From an uncultured Lachnospiraceae bacterium (GTDB lineage: Bacteria; Bacillota; Clostridia; Lachnospirales; Lachnospiraceae): a stretch of 63,999 bases of DNA. The first letter of the stretch is position 1, and every line of letters begins with the position of its first letter. Made by a program: the position numbers and the translations under genes. This document shows, one piece after another, positions 32,866 to 41,922 of this stretch. The notes under the pieces were generated by a model. The model saw only the letters and a program-made list of their open reading frames with translations, did no database searches and was not told the origin of the DNA. The DNA is taken from assembly GCA_949740535.1 (NCBI GenBank), contig CATJHO010000149.1, forward strand, positions 1 through 63,999, read 5' to 3'.

Positions 32866-35418
32866 TTACTTCAAGGAGAAAAACCGCTCTACCAGAAACT
32901 GCCGCCGGCCGTAATCGTCCATCTGCTGCTCCAGCAGACGCAGATTATGCTCCTCCAAGGAGCGGGCCATCTCGTAGACAGCCGCGTATTTCGTGCCGGT
33001 CAGCAGCTCCTCCTCACGGCTTTCTGTAATGCTGTGATCCGGTGTGGCTGTCTCTTCCCCGTTTTTATCAATCTCCGTCACAAACCACGTCAGACGCTCT
33101 CCAAAAAACAGAGTGAACTCCTTCACAAACACACCGGATTCTGTGGGATAAAGCCGCTCCGCCACATAACTGCACTGCTTTTCCCTCGGTGTCTCCACCA
33201 CATAATGGATCACCACCTTGTGGGCAGGATTGGTCCGATACTCCACAAAGGTCTTGTCCTCCAGAAGCTGCGGCTTTCCCAGCCGCTCCAGCAGAGGTTT
33301 CATAAATCCAAAGCGCTGGCGCCGCTGTATGTATTCCGTAGTCATCCGCTCCGCCCGGATCCGCTGGTGCTCTGTCAGCTGAGGCTGTCCGGACAGATAC
33401 TTCAGATAAGCCAGACCGCAGACATCCGCCAGATTTTCTTCCCAGGCGATGCCCTGCTCAATGTAATCATAAATTTTCTTCGGGACTTTTTTTCCCAGTA
33501 CAAAATCCTCATAGGCCAGCCAGGTCATATAGGCCTTCCCTACCACGCCTTTTCCTCCCTGGCGGCAGTATTCCTGATAGATCGTAAAGGCAGAATCCAG
33601 AAACTGCCCGGTAAACAGCATCTGGCTCAGCAGCCGCTCCTCCAGATCAAAGACCTCCAGCTCAAACTCCCTGCCTGCTTTCCAGATGGATTCCATCACC
33701 TGGCAGGATCCATAATAGTAACCGGTCAGATATTCCAGAATACTCTCATTGTACTTATGGTTTTGAAATACAAAGAGACAGAGCTTCAAAAGAAACTCAT
33801 CCTCCCCGTACTCCAGTTCCCGGATGGCCCAGGCGGCCAGCTTAATGAGAAGCTTCACCCGCACCATAGAATATCCATGATTCTTCACCATCCGCCAGGC
33901 TTCCTCGTACAGCCCACGCAGAATCAGAATCTCCGTAAATCTGGCCCGATCCTTGGGCATCATATACGTAGTCTCTGTGATAAAGAATTCCCGATCCAGC
34001 TCCTCCAGCTCATGATTGGCATAGTAATACTGAAGAATCTCCTGGCGGATCTCCTGCTTATACCTGCTTGTAAAGCCGCTGATTTTCAATATCCGCTTAT
34101 AGTTCTCCACATTCTCCCCGGTAATCACATGATAGCGGGAGGTTCCGTCACACAGATGCAGATACAGACCCTGATGATAACGCAGAAGCTCCCGGCACCG
34201 CTCTATATACCGCTGCTCTTTCAAAAGCCGCTGCATGGTATAGGGGACACTGGAGGTATAGCAGTTCCCCTGCTCATCCACCAGAAGAACCACCGCTCCC
34301 GGTGTGTAAACAGGCACCAGAGCCTTTCCGCCGATTAAGGGTACGGTAATCCGCTGCTGCAGAGGTTCGTAGAGCACCTGCACCTGGCGGATGCGTGGAT
34401 CCGTACAGGTCAGCTGCCGGAGAAACATAATATCCGCCAGTGCCTCCGCAAAATCAATGGTCAGCAGTTCTTCCACCAGAAAACGCTCATAAATCAAGGC
34501 CAGATCCCCGCTGAGCTTCCGCTCCAGAAGCTGTTCCAGCATAAAGGACTGAATCTCCTTCTCATATTGATGGTAAATATCGCCGTTCCGTTCCTGATAC
34601 CGGATAATATTCGCATACAAAAAAGCTTTCTGCCGGTTATTCAAGGTATTCTCCATCTGAAAATAGAGAAGAAGATTCCTGGGCAGCTGTTCCCTGTAAT
34701 CCTCCGGAGCTGACATCATGAAGTATTCAAAGAGATTGGTAATCTTAAGCTCCATGCGCACGCCCCGCTGGTACCAGAAAAAGCTTTCTTCATCCGTGCG
34801 TCCGTTTTTAATGAGAATGGAGCAGATTCCGCTGAGCATCTCCTGTCCGCCAAACTTATGGTATGCCCTTTTCAGCCGTTCCAGCTGACCGGCTGTAGGT
34901 TGCCGGCTCTTAAGAATCAGCTCCGTTAAGCGCACTGCCTCCTCCGGGGTCATATCCTCCTCCCGGTAGTCCTCTACAATCTCAATTACTGTATCCCCTG
35001 CCTGCTTCTGCTCTTCGGGCAGCGGCGCGATGGGATCGGCGGAAATAAAGTAAGCATAACTTTCCTCTTCCGGCTCCCGGTGCTCTTCTACCTGTATCCG
35101 GTAGGGAAGGGTATACTCTCCGGCTTCTGTGATAATGCAGAACTCCCCTTCCACCTCCTCGCCGCCCCACATGCCCCGGCTGTCAAAAACGTAGGCAATC
35201 CGGGCATTCCGGCCATGAAAGCTTCGATGCTCCAGATACATCCGGCTGGTGGACGCGTATACAATTCCCTTGATGGAGCGGCCGCAGGAAAGGGTAAAAC
35301 TTCCCTCCTGACGGCTTCCGGGCCTGCATCGAAACTGAATAAAGGGCTCCGACAAGGTTACAGGAATCTTTTCGTATTCAAATTTTCCTGCCGCTGTCCG
35401 CTCAATCTTTGCCCTCAT
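32866..35418 (-). CDS. large alpha-helical protein (probable DUF5717 family)
   Basis: An 850-residue soluble protein. Residues 20-115 are beta-rich, like an Ig-type sandwich (FTLSCGRSIKGIVYASTSRMYLEHRSF). Residues about 150-690 are nearly all helical with TPR/HAT-like solenoid character (RLKRAYHKFGGQEMLSGIC; AWRMVKNHGYSMVRVKLL). A second beta-rich domain (KALVPVYTPGAVVLLVDEQG near 360) and a C-terminal beta domain (about 720-810) follow. From memory it resembles DUF5717. It leads a three-gene operon with actin-like and TPR-like partners. Confidence 0.72.
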   Translation of the reverse strand: MRAKIERTAAGKFEYEKIPVTLSEPFIQFRCRPGSRQEGSFTLSCGRSIKGIVYASTSRMYLEHRSFHGRNARIAYVFDSRGMWGGEEVEGEFCIITEAGEYTLPYRIQVEEHREPEEESYAYFISADPIAPLPEEQKQAGDTVIEIVEDYREEDMTPEEAVRLTELILKSRQPTAGQLERLKRAYHKFGGQEMLSGICSILIKNGRTDEESFFWYQRGVRMELKITNLFEYFMMSAPEDYREQLPRNLLLYFQMENTLNNRQKAFLYANIIRYQERNGDIYHQYEKEIQSFMLEQLLERKLSGDLALIYERFLVEELLTIDFAEALADIMFLRQLTCTDPRIRQVQVLYEPLQQRITVPLIGGKALVPVYTPGAVVLLVDEQGNCYTSSVPYTMQRLLKEQRYIERCRELLRYHQGLYLHLCDGTSRYHVITGENVENYKRILKISGFTSRYKQEIRQEILQYYYANHELEELDREFFITETTYMMPKDRARFTEILILRGLYEEAWRMVKNHGYSMVRVKLLIKLAAWAIRELEYGEDEFLLKLCLFVFQNHKYNESILEYLTGYYYGSCQVMESIWKAGREFELEVFDLEERLLSQMLFTGQFLDSAFTIYQEYCRQGGKGVVGKAYMTWLAYEDFVLGKKVPKKIYDYIEQGIAWEENLADVCGLAYLKYLSGQPQLTEHQRIRAERMTTEYIQRRQRFGFMKPLLERLGKPQLLEDKTFVEYRTNPAHKVVIHYVVETPREKQCSYVAERLYPTESGVFVKEFTLFFGERLTWFVTEIDKNGEETATPDHSITESREEELLTGTKYAAVYEMARSLEEHNLRLLEQQMDDYGRRQFLVERFFSLK

Positions 35419-35468
35419 ACGTACTTCGTCCTTTCTCCTGTCTTTTGCATAAAAAACAAATTATATAT

Positions 35469-35497
35469 AGTATAGCATTTATTAGAAAAAAGCACAA
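35469..35497 (-). promoter_or_regulatory. promoter of the three-gene DUF5717/DUF5716/TPR operon
   Basis: Minus-strand TTGTGC (35492-35497) and TATACT (35469-35474), 17-base spacer, with extended -10 (TGCTATACT). It lies about 50 bases ahead of the 35418 ATG. Confidence 0.7.
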
Positions 35498-35512
35498 GAA
35501 AAGCAAAACAGA

Positions 35513-35558
35513 AAAAGGCGTCCATCCACCGGAAGGTTCCCTGGATTGACGCCTTTTC
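35513..35558 (-). terminator. terminator of the sugar/polyol operon
   Basis: On the minus strand AAAGGCGTC-a-ATCCA pairs with TGGAT-g-GACGCCTTT and is followed by TTCTGTTTT. It starts about 35 bases after the last operon gene. Confidence 0.85.
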
Positions 35559-35594
35559 TTTCTATGTGTTTTATACAGTTGTCAGCGGCCGTCC

Positions 35595-36809
35595 CTACAC
35601 CACATCCTTAAGGCTCTCCGCCTTCACCGCATCTGCTGCTCTTCGAATTTCTCCCAGACTTTTTCCTTTCAGAATCAGCCGGTACATATTCAGAATCAGC
35701 TCCCTAAGCTCTGCTCCCGGCTCCAGTTCGGAAACCTCTGCCAGAACCTGTTCTGCCTGCTGCAGACCCTGCTCCATGCCTTCGGCCTCTTCAATATAGC
35801 GCCATACACCGGCCGCTGCGCCGATGGCAGTATAGGCCGGAACTACCCCTTGGGAAAGAGCCAGACCGGCAGAACCAATCAGCCGGTCCTGCGGCGACAA
35901 TTTCCGGCCCGGATCCCCTCCTACACGTCTGCAGGTATCCTTAAGGGCCGCATTGGTAAACCGGTACAAAAGATCTGAGATATGCTTCATCACTTCCTCC
36001 AGAGGCACATGGTACTTTCCGGACAGGGCCGCCGCGCTCTCCTCCATGGCATTGCGGACAATGATGTAAATCTCATCCTGGTCAATGGCCTCAGAGATAT
36101 AGGTAAGCCCCAGCAGGTCTCCCAGATAAGCGCAGGAAGCATGACCCATATTGTGGATATAGAGCTTCCGCTTAATAAAGAAATCAAAGGGCTCAAAGGG
36201 AATCATATTCTTGATCGCAGGAACCTCTCCCTTAAAAGCCGCCTGATCCACCGGCAGAAAGCCATACTGCTCCACACAGACACGCAGAGGCTCTCCATCC
36301 TTCATCTCCTCTGTCTGAACGGGAACCATACGGCCGATAGAAGCCTCCACCAGTCCCACCTGTTCATCAAAAAGCATGCACTCTTCCTCCGTCAGCTGTT
36401 CCTTCAGCATGCCCTCCAGCACTCGATTGGCATCCATTAAATTCTCACAGATAATGATATTTAGGGGGCCTCTGCCCTCTGCCCATCTTTTTCGAAGGCC
36501 CGCTGCAAGATTGGGCACAATAAACTTAAGAATCCTTGCGCCTACCGCTGTCGCCATAATGTCACACTCCGCAATGGATGCCGCCACAGCATCCATATCA
36601 TTTCCATTAACTGCCGTTACCGGCTTCACAACCAAGTCCTCACAGCCGTGGCTCGCCACATACCGCAGAGGATACTCCCCTTTTTCCTGAAGCTCCCGGA
36701 CCACTGCCTCCGCCACATCCACGAAGGTTACCTCATAGCCTGACTGAGAAAAGAGCATGCCAATAAAACCGCGGCCAATATTTCCGCCGCCGTACATCAC
36801 TGCTTTCAT
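35595..36809 (-). CDS. mtlD: mannitol-1-phosphate 5-dehydrogenase family protein
   Basis: A 404-residue NAD-dependent polyol dehydrogenase of the long-chain mannitol dehydrogenase group. The dinucleotide site GGGNIGRGFIG is residues 7-17, and the catalytic motif KRKLYIHNMGHA (about 214-225) has the Lys, Asn and His of this family. MtlD oxidises mannitol-1-phosphate to fructose-6-phosphate. Here it is not with a PTS but in an ABC-transporter operon with two sugar kinases and an aldolase, so its substrate may be another polyol phosphate made by one of those kinases. Confidence 0.82.
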   Translation of the reverse strand: MKAVMYGGGNIGRGFIGMLFSQSGYEVTFVDVAEAVVRELQEKGEYPLRYVASHGCEDLVVKPVTAVNGNDMDAVAASIAECDIMATAVGARILKFIVPNLAAGLRKRWAEGRGPLNIIICENLMDANRVLEGMLKEQLTEEECMLFDEQVGLVEASIGRMVPVQTEEMKDGEPLRVCVEQYGFLPVDQAAFKGEVPAIKNMIPFEPFDFFIKRKLYIHNMGHASCAYLGDLLGLTYISEAIDQDEIYIIVRNAMEESAAALSGKYHVPLEEVMKHISDLLYRFTNAALKDTCRRVGGDPGRKLSPQDRLIGSAGLALSQGVVPAYTAIGAAAGVWRYIEEAEGMEQGLQQAEQVLAEVSELEPGAELRELILNMYRLILKGKSLGEIRRAADAVKAESLKDVV

Positions 36810-36828
36810 CTGATATTCCGCTCCTTTC

Positions 36829-37836
36829 CTACAAAACGTACCACATATCCAGATACTCCCGGACCATCCGTTTCATCACCTGGAAAATGATATCCTGTCT
36901 TGCTGTTGTGGTAAATGCAGTCAGAGCTTCTTTCTCTCCTGTCGCGCACTTTTCCGTCAGATACCCCTCCTGGCAGAGCTTTTCAACCATTCCCGGCCCC
37001 GCCGCCTTAGAAGCATTGCGGACAAGGAAGGCAAACAGCTCCGGAGAAGCATCCCGCTCCAGGGCCGTCCAGATATTTACCTTGCAGACGCCATCCGCAA
37101 ACAGTCTGCGCACCTGTTCATTGGGCACGGAAGACGTTCCGTGAAGCACGATCTTCGGGCCAATCTCTTCCCTGATGGCCCGCGCCGCCTCACCGTGATA
37201 CTGAAGATCCTTTCCCGACGCCCGGTGCTCAGTGCCCAGATTGGCCACCACCATATCCACACCTGTGCGTTTCATGTAATCGGAACACTTCTCTGCGGTC
37301 GTAATATCGTTGTGGGCCTCTCCCCCCGCGTCGATGATCTCATCGCAGGCGCCCTCGATCATAATCTCCTTCCCCTTCTTCTCCACAAAAGCCCTTGTCT
37401 TTGCAATGTTTTCCTCCAAAGGCAGATTGGATGCGTCATACATGATGGTCGAAAAGGCGCTCAAATCACTGTCACAGAGCTCTGCGTCCAGGTCATGCTG
37501 TACATGGTCTAAGTGGAGCAGAAGATCCACATTCTCATAACCGCCGCCTTCCCGCATCAAAACCTGAGCGTCCGCCTGAAAAAGCTTCAGGCCCGTCTCC
37601 CAGTTCCGGCTGTGAGTATAGTACCGGGACTGGGAGCGGTGCTCATACTGTACCGTAATGGCCAGTGTCACGGGCACGCTTTTGAGCCCTTTCTCTTTTG
37701 CAAACTCACTGGCCGCCTCGATAATGGCTTCCGTTGTTGTCAGATTTTCGGTACAGAGGCAGGGGATCACCCATCCCTTCTGTGCTGCCTCTTTATATAT
37801 GTTCAAGACTTCGTCTCTCTTTGTAATAATCGGCAT
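36829..37836 (-). CDS. class II (zinc) ketose-bisphosphate aldolase family protein
   Basis: About 335 residues. Zinc and catalytic residues are visible in LLHLDHVQHDLDAEL (Asp/His about 107-121), EGACDEII, NLGTEHRASG (His near 202) and VLHGTSSVPNEQV (His near 230). Family members split fructose- or tagatose-bisphosphate or ketose-1-phosphates into dihydroxyacetone phosphate and an aldehyde. The sequence is diverged from FbaA/GatY, including YTHSRNWETGLK and a longer C-terminus, so a dedicated operon substrate is likely. It lies 18 bases after a kinase gene. Confidence 0.85.
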   Translation of the reverse strand: MPIITKRDEVLNIYKEAAQKGWVIPCLCTENLTTTEAIIEAASEFAKEKGLKSVPVTLAITVQYEHRSQSRYYTHSRNWETGLKLFQADAQVLMREGGGYENVDLLLHLDHVQHDLDAELCDSDLSAFSTIMYDASNLPLEENIAKTRAFVEKKGKEIMIEGACDEIIDAGGEAHNDITTAEKCSDYMKRTGVDMVVANLGTEHRASGKDLQYHGEAARAIREEIGPKIVLHGTSSVPNEQVRRLFADGVCKVNIWTALERDASPELFAFLVRNASKAAGPGMVEKLCQEGYLTEKCATGEKEALTAFTTTARQDIIFQVMKRMVREYLDMWYVL

Positions 37837-37854
37837 CTCTTTTCCTCTCTTTGC

Positions 37855-39366
37855 TTATGCAGTCGTGCCTTCATCCTCTTTCATCACATGGCTGACCGCA
37901 TCATACAGCTTCTTATATTTTCTGTAATAAGCTTCATACTTCTTGTGTCTTTCGGGATCCGGCAGATACTCTTTTCCTGTCTTCACAAAAACTGCCGCCG
38001 CCTCTTTCAGATTCTGATAGATCCCGCAGGCTGTTCCCGCCATCATAATGCACCCCAGCGTGCCGGACTGGGCATTTCCCAGGGTAACGATTTTTTTATT
38101 CAGGATATCCGCCTTCATCTGCAGCCATACCTCTGCCCTGGCGCCGCCGCCGGTAGCCCGCAGCTCATGGACCTCAATTCCCGCTTCCTTGAGGCATTCC
38201 AGATTCAGGCGCATCTCATAGGTAACGCCCTCCATCAGGCCCTGATAGATATCAATGGATGTGGTATCGTCCCGCACACCCAGAACAGCCCCGGTAATCT
38301 CCCCGTCCATATAGGGCGTTGCAGAGCCGGAAAAATAGGGAAGCACCAGAAGGCCTGAAGGCTCTCCCTTCTTCATCTGGCTGTTAAATCCCTCATAAGG
38401 GTTTATGCCATCCTTTCGAAATGCTGCCGCCTCTAAAGACGCCAGATTATCCCGGTACCATTTCAGCAGCGCTCCCCCGTTGAAGGAGAAGGCATAGGTT
38501 ACATACGTCTGTTCCTCCACATAGGGTATCATCACAAAGTTATACTGCTGCATGGCCTTGGGGCATTCCGGCTCCGGAAAAATAGGTGTAATACACTCTA
38601 CGGTTCCTGTGCCGTCCACTGCCATTCCCTGCTTAAGACATCCTGTGCCGATGGCCGCCGCAATCTGATCATGACAGCCGGACACAATCAAGGTATCCTC
38701 CGAAAGCCCCAGCTCCCGGGCCATTTCTTTCCGAATAGGCCCTGCCGGGCTTCCCGTAGGCGCAGGCTCTGACATCAGATTCCTGTCAATCCCCGCATAG
38801 GCCAGAATATCATCCGCCCAGTTAAGCTTCCGGTAATCAAAGGCCATGGTACGGCAGGCCAGAGAGTAATCAATCTGAAGCTTTCCGCTGAGCATATATA
38901 CAATGTAATCCCCGAACTGACAGATATGCTTTGTCTTCTTATACACGTCCTGCCGGTTTTCCGCCACCCACATCAGCTTGGAAATGCTGTACATGGAATG
39001 CGGGTTAATTCCTGTTACCTGAAAGAGATAATCTCTCCCAAAATGACTGATCAATTTTCTGCACTGCTCTTCCCCTCTGGGATCTACATAGAGCAGTGAA
39101 TTCATCAGAGGCTTATCGTCCTCTCCCAGAAAAATCGTAGTTTCCCCAAAGGAGGTGACTCCAATGGCATGAATCCGATCTACCTTGGATACAGCCTGCC
39201 GGATTACGGCCTTGACATTGGTCCAGACCTCCCAGGCATCCAGCTCACGTCCGTCGCTTTTTTTGATATCGTATTCCTGATATGCCTCACTCAGCAGACT
39301 TCCGTTCGAATCGCATACTGTACACTTACAGCCTGTTGTCCCCACGTCCACGCCTGCTATCGCCAT
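37855..39366 (-). CDS. FGGY family carbohydrate kinase (first of tandem pair by position)
   Basis: A 503-residue xylulokinase/gluconokinase-like enzyme: N-terminal IAGVDVGTTGCKC phosphate loop, VSGCHDQIAAAIGTG (about 228-242, catalytic Asp in GCHDQ), and the second ATP-site motif ELRATGGGARAEVWLQMKADIL near 405. FGGY kinases phosphorylate ketoses or polyols. It is clearly paralogous to the next gene (shared ATGGG-x-WLQ-KADILN and PTGS-AG-I motifs). The two may phosphorylate different intermediates or one may be specialised. Confidence 0.9.
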   Translation of the reverse strand: MAIAGVDVGTTGCKCTVCDSNGSLLSEAYQEYDIKKSDGRELDAWEVWTNVKAVIRQAVSKVDRIHAIGVTSFGETTIFLGEDDKPLMNSLLYVDPRGEEQCRKLISHFGRDYLFQVTGINPHSMYSISKLMWVAENRQDVYKKTKHICQFGDYIVYMLSGKLQIDYSLACRTMAFDYRKLNWADDILAYAGIDRNLMSEPAPTGSPAGPIRKEMARELGLSEDTLIVSGCHDQIAAAIGTGCLKQGMAVDGTGTVECITPIFPEPECPKAMQQYNFVMIPYVEEQTYVTYAFSFNGGALLKWYRDNLASLEAAAFRKDGINPYEGFNSQMKKGEPSGLLVLPYFSGSATPYMDGEITGAVLGVRDDTTSIDIYQGLMEGVTYEMRLNLECLKEAGIEVHELRATGGGARAEVWLQMKADILNKKIVTLGNAQSGTLGCIMMAGTACGIYQNLKEAAAVFVKTGKEYLPDPERHKKYEAYYRKYKKLYDAVSHVMKEDEGTTA

Positions 39367-39387
39367 TACGATCCCTTCTTTCTCTAT

Positions 39388-40875
39388 TTATAAAACCATC
39401 TTTACCGCCTGATACAAATTCCGGTAACGCTCATAATTCCGATTATACTGCTCCTGCACCTGCTGTCTGGGCTCATAGGTCCGCCCCTGCTTCACAAAGA
39501 TCTCTGCAGCTTCCTCCAGACTTCCGAAGATGCCTGCCGCCTTTCCCGCCAGCATGGCACAGCCAATGCCGCCAGCCCGGTAATCTCCCTGAGAAGTGAT
39601 AGGGATATTCAATATATCCGCCTTAATCTGCAGCCACTGGGCTGACTGGGAACCGCCGCCGGTAGCCCGCAGCTCCTTTACGTGGAGTCCGCCCTCGGAA
39701 AGCCGCTCCAGATTGTAGCGCATCTCGTAGGTACTTCCCTCCATCATGGCCCGATAGATTTCCTCCAGACTGGTTTCTGTGGTAAGTCCCACAACTGCTC
39801 CTCTGGATTCGCTGTCCATGTAAGGCGTGCCGGCCCCGGTAAAATGAGGCAGCACCAGCAAATCCGTAGGCGCATCTGTCATACGTTCATCCAGATACTG
39901 ATAGAAGCTCTTTCCCTGTCTTGCGGCCAGCTCCTGCTCCTGCTTCCCGATCTGTTCCCTGCACCAGCGAAGCAGTGATCCTCCGGTAAGGGAAAAGGCA
40001 TAGGTCACATAGGCCCCTGGCAGAACATAGGGCACGATGGCATATCCGCCCTGGTAAAGCGACAGATATTCCGGACAGCCTTCGTAAAAGCTGGTAATAC
40101 ACTCTAAGCTTCCCACACTGTCAATGGCCATTCCCGGTTTCAGAATTCCCGTTCCAATGGCTGCAGACACCTGGTCGTGACACCCTGTTACAACCAGCAC
40201 ATCCCTTGGAAGCCCCAGCTCCTTCGCGGTCTCCCTGCCGATTCTCCCGGCAGCACTTCCTGTCGGAAGGGGCTTGGGAAGCTGTTCCCTGGAAACGCCT
40301 ACAAACTTCAGAACTTTATCATTCCAGTCCATTTTATGCACATCGAACATGGCTGTCCGGGCGGCCAGTGTATAGTCCGTCACATACGCCCCGCAAAGGC
40401 AGTAGATAATATAATCAGCACCAAATAACACACGCTTTGTCCGCGCAAATAAGTCAGGATAATGCTTTTTCACCCACATCAGCTTGGGAGCGCTCATCAT
40501 AGAGCTGGGTTTAATCCCCATAAGCTGGCTGAACGCCTTGGCGCCAAACTGCCGCTGCAGTTCCAGACTTTCTTCTGCTCCACGATTATCCGAATAAAGC
40601 ATAAATGAGGTCAGCGGGCGGTCTTCCTCATCCAGAAGGACAAAAGATTCCCCAAAGGAAGTCAAAGCAACCGCGCGTATGTCAGAAATTCCGTTTACAG
40701 CCCGTTTTACCGCACACTTCGTACCTTCCCATACCTGATCGGCCGCCACCTCATAGATGCCGTCCCCGGATATCCCCTGGTACCCCTCATAAGCCTCAGC
40801 TAAAAGCATGCCCTCCTCGCTGTAAACACAGCATTTGCTTCCTGTCGCTCCAATATCTATTCCTACTACCGCCAT
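39388..40875 (-). CDS. FGGY family carbohydrate kinase (second of tandem pair by position)
   Basis: About 495 residues from the ATG at 40875, which follows GGAGGCATAAGG; an ATG six codons earlier is less well placed. Motifs are VVGIDIGATGSKC, VTGCHDQVSAAIGTGIL, and ELRATGGGSQSAQWLQIKADILNIP. It looks close to the neighbouring kinase, suggesting a duplication within the operon. It is translated before that kinase, after the ABC permease. Substrate unknown. Confidence 0.9.
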   Translation of the reverse strand: MAVVGIDIGATGSKCCVYSEEGMLLAEAYEGYQGISGDGIYEVAADQVWEGTKCAVKRAVNGISDIRAVALTSFGESFVLLDEEDRPLTSFMLYSDNRGAEESLELQRQFGAKAFSQLMGIKPSSMMSAPKLMWVKKHYPDLFARTKRVLFGADYIIYCLCGAYVTDYTLAARTAMFDVHKMDWNDKVLKFVGVSREQLPKPLPTGSAAGRIGRETAKELGLPRDVLVVTGCHDQVSAAIGTGILKPGMAIDSVGSLECITSFYEGCPEYLSLYQGGYAIVPYVLPGAYVTYAFSLTGGSLLRWCREQIGKQEQELAARQGKSFYQYLDERMTDAPTDLLVLPHFTGAGTPYMDSESRGAVVGLTTETSLEEIYRAMMEGSTYEMRYNLERLSEGGLHVKELRATGGGSQSAQWLQIKADILNIPITSQGDYRAGGIGCAMLAGKAAGIFGSLEEAAEIFVKQGRTYEPRQQVQEQYNRNYERYRNLYQAVKMVL

Positions 40876-40923
40876 AACCTTATGCCTCCGCAAGCTTTGT
40901 ATTTTTTGTTCAAAGCCCAGATG

Positions 40924-41892
40924 TTACGATGCGGCCGCCATACGATTCCGAATCTTCTGGGAGAACTGGGAGTAAGCAACTGCGGCAATCAAAACCATTC
41001 CCTTTACCAGCTGCTGAACATAATCATTGATACCGCACATGATCATACCGGTCTGCAGAGTTCCCATCAGCAGAACACCGATAATTACCATGGACAGACG
41101 GCCCTCGCCTCCGCTTAAGGATACACCTCCGATAACGGCTGCCGTAATGGCATCCATCTCATATCCGCCGCCGGAAGAAGGCTGGCCGGAACTGGTCTTG
41201 GACAGCAGTACCAGACCTGCAATTCCCGAAAGGAAACCGCTGATACTGTACGCCATCACCTTAATGGTTGTTACATTCACGCCGGAAAGCCTTGAAGCCT
41301 CCTCGTTGCCACCCACACCATAAAGGTAACGCCCGAATGTCGTTTTTGTCAATATAATAATAAACACCACAAACAGCAGTACAGCCAGAAGCACCTGCAG
41401 AGGAATTCCAAACAGGGAGGTTGCTGCAAAACGGCTGAACGCCTTGGTAAATCCATAAACCGGAAGTCCGCCCGTTACAATATAGGCAAGCCCCCTAAGA
41501 GAGGTCTGAACGCCCAGCGTGGCAATAAAAGGCGGCATATTCATCTTGGTCACGCAGAAACCGCTGAGAGCCCCGTAAACAATGGCCAGCAGCAATGCAA
41601 TGATACAGGTCAGCGGGATGGGCAGTTCATAATTCTTCAGACAGATTGCCGCAGTTACGGCCGTCACGCCTGCAATGGATCCCACGGAAAGATCGATACC
41701 GCCGGTGAGCAGCACCAGGGTCATTCCAATAGAAATAATTCCTGTGATAGATACCTGTTTTAAAATGGTAAATGCCGTATTGGTTGTCAAAAAGTTACGG
41801 GATGCAATGGAAAAAATGACAATCATCAGCAAAAATGCTACGATAATTCCATAATTCAAAAGCGCCATAACCGCTTTGTTATCTTTTTTCAT
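40924..41892 (-). CDS. sugar ABC transporter permease (RbsC/YtfT type)
   Basis: A ~322-residue permease with eight to ten membrane segments. Typical signatures are GIISIGMTLVLLTGGIDLSVGSIAGVTA (about 48-75) and GVNVTTIKVMAYSISGFLSGIAGLVLLSKTSSGQPSSGGGYEMDAITAAVIGG-type sequence near 210-260. It builds the channel for a ribose/galactose-class importer. The ATG at 41892 follows GGAGGG; a TTG five codons earlier is only an in-frame extension. Confidence 0.94.
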   Translation of the reverse strand: MKKDNKAVMALLNYGIIVAFLLMIVIFSIASRNFLTTNTAFTILKQVSITGIISIGMTLVLLTGGIDLSVGSIAGVTAVTAAICLKNYELPIPLTCIIALLLAIVYGALSGFCVTKMNMPPFIATLGVQTSLRGLAYIVTGGLPVYGFTKAFSRFAATSLFGIPLQVLLAVLLFVVFIIILTKTTFGRYLYGVGGNEEASRLSGVNVTTIKVMAYSISGFLSGIAGLVLLSKTSSGQPSSGGGYEMDAITAAVIGGVSLSGGEGRLSMVIIGVLLMGTLQTGMIMCGINDYVQQLVKGMVLIAAVAYSQFSQKIRNRMAAAS

Positions 41893-41922
41893 TTCCTTAC
41901 CCTCCAATTATGTTTCTTCAAA

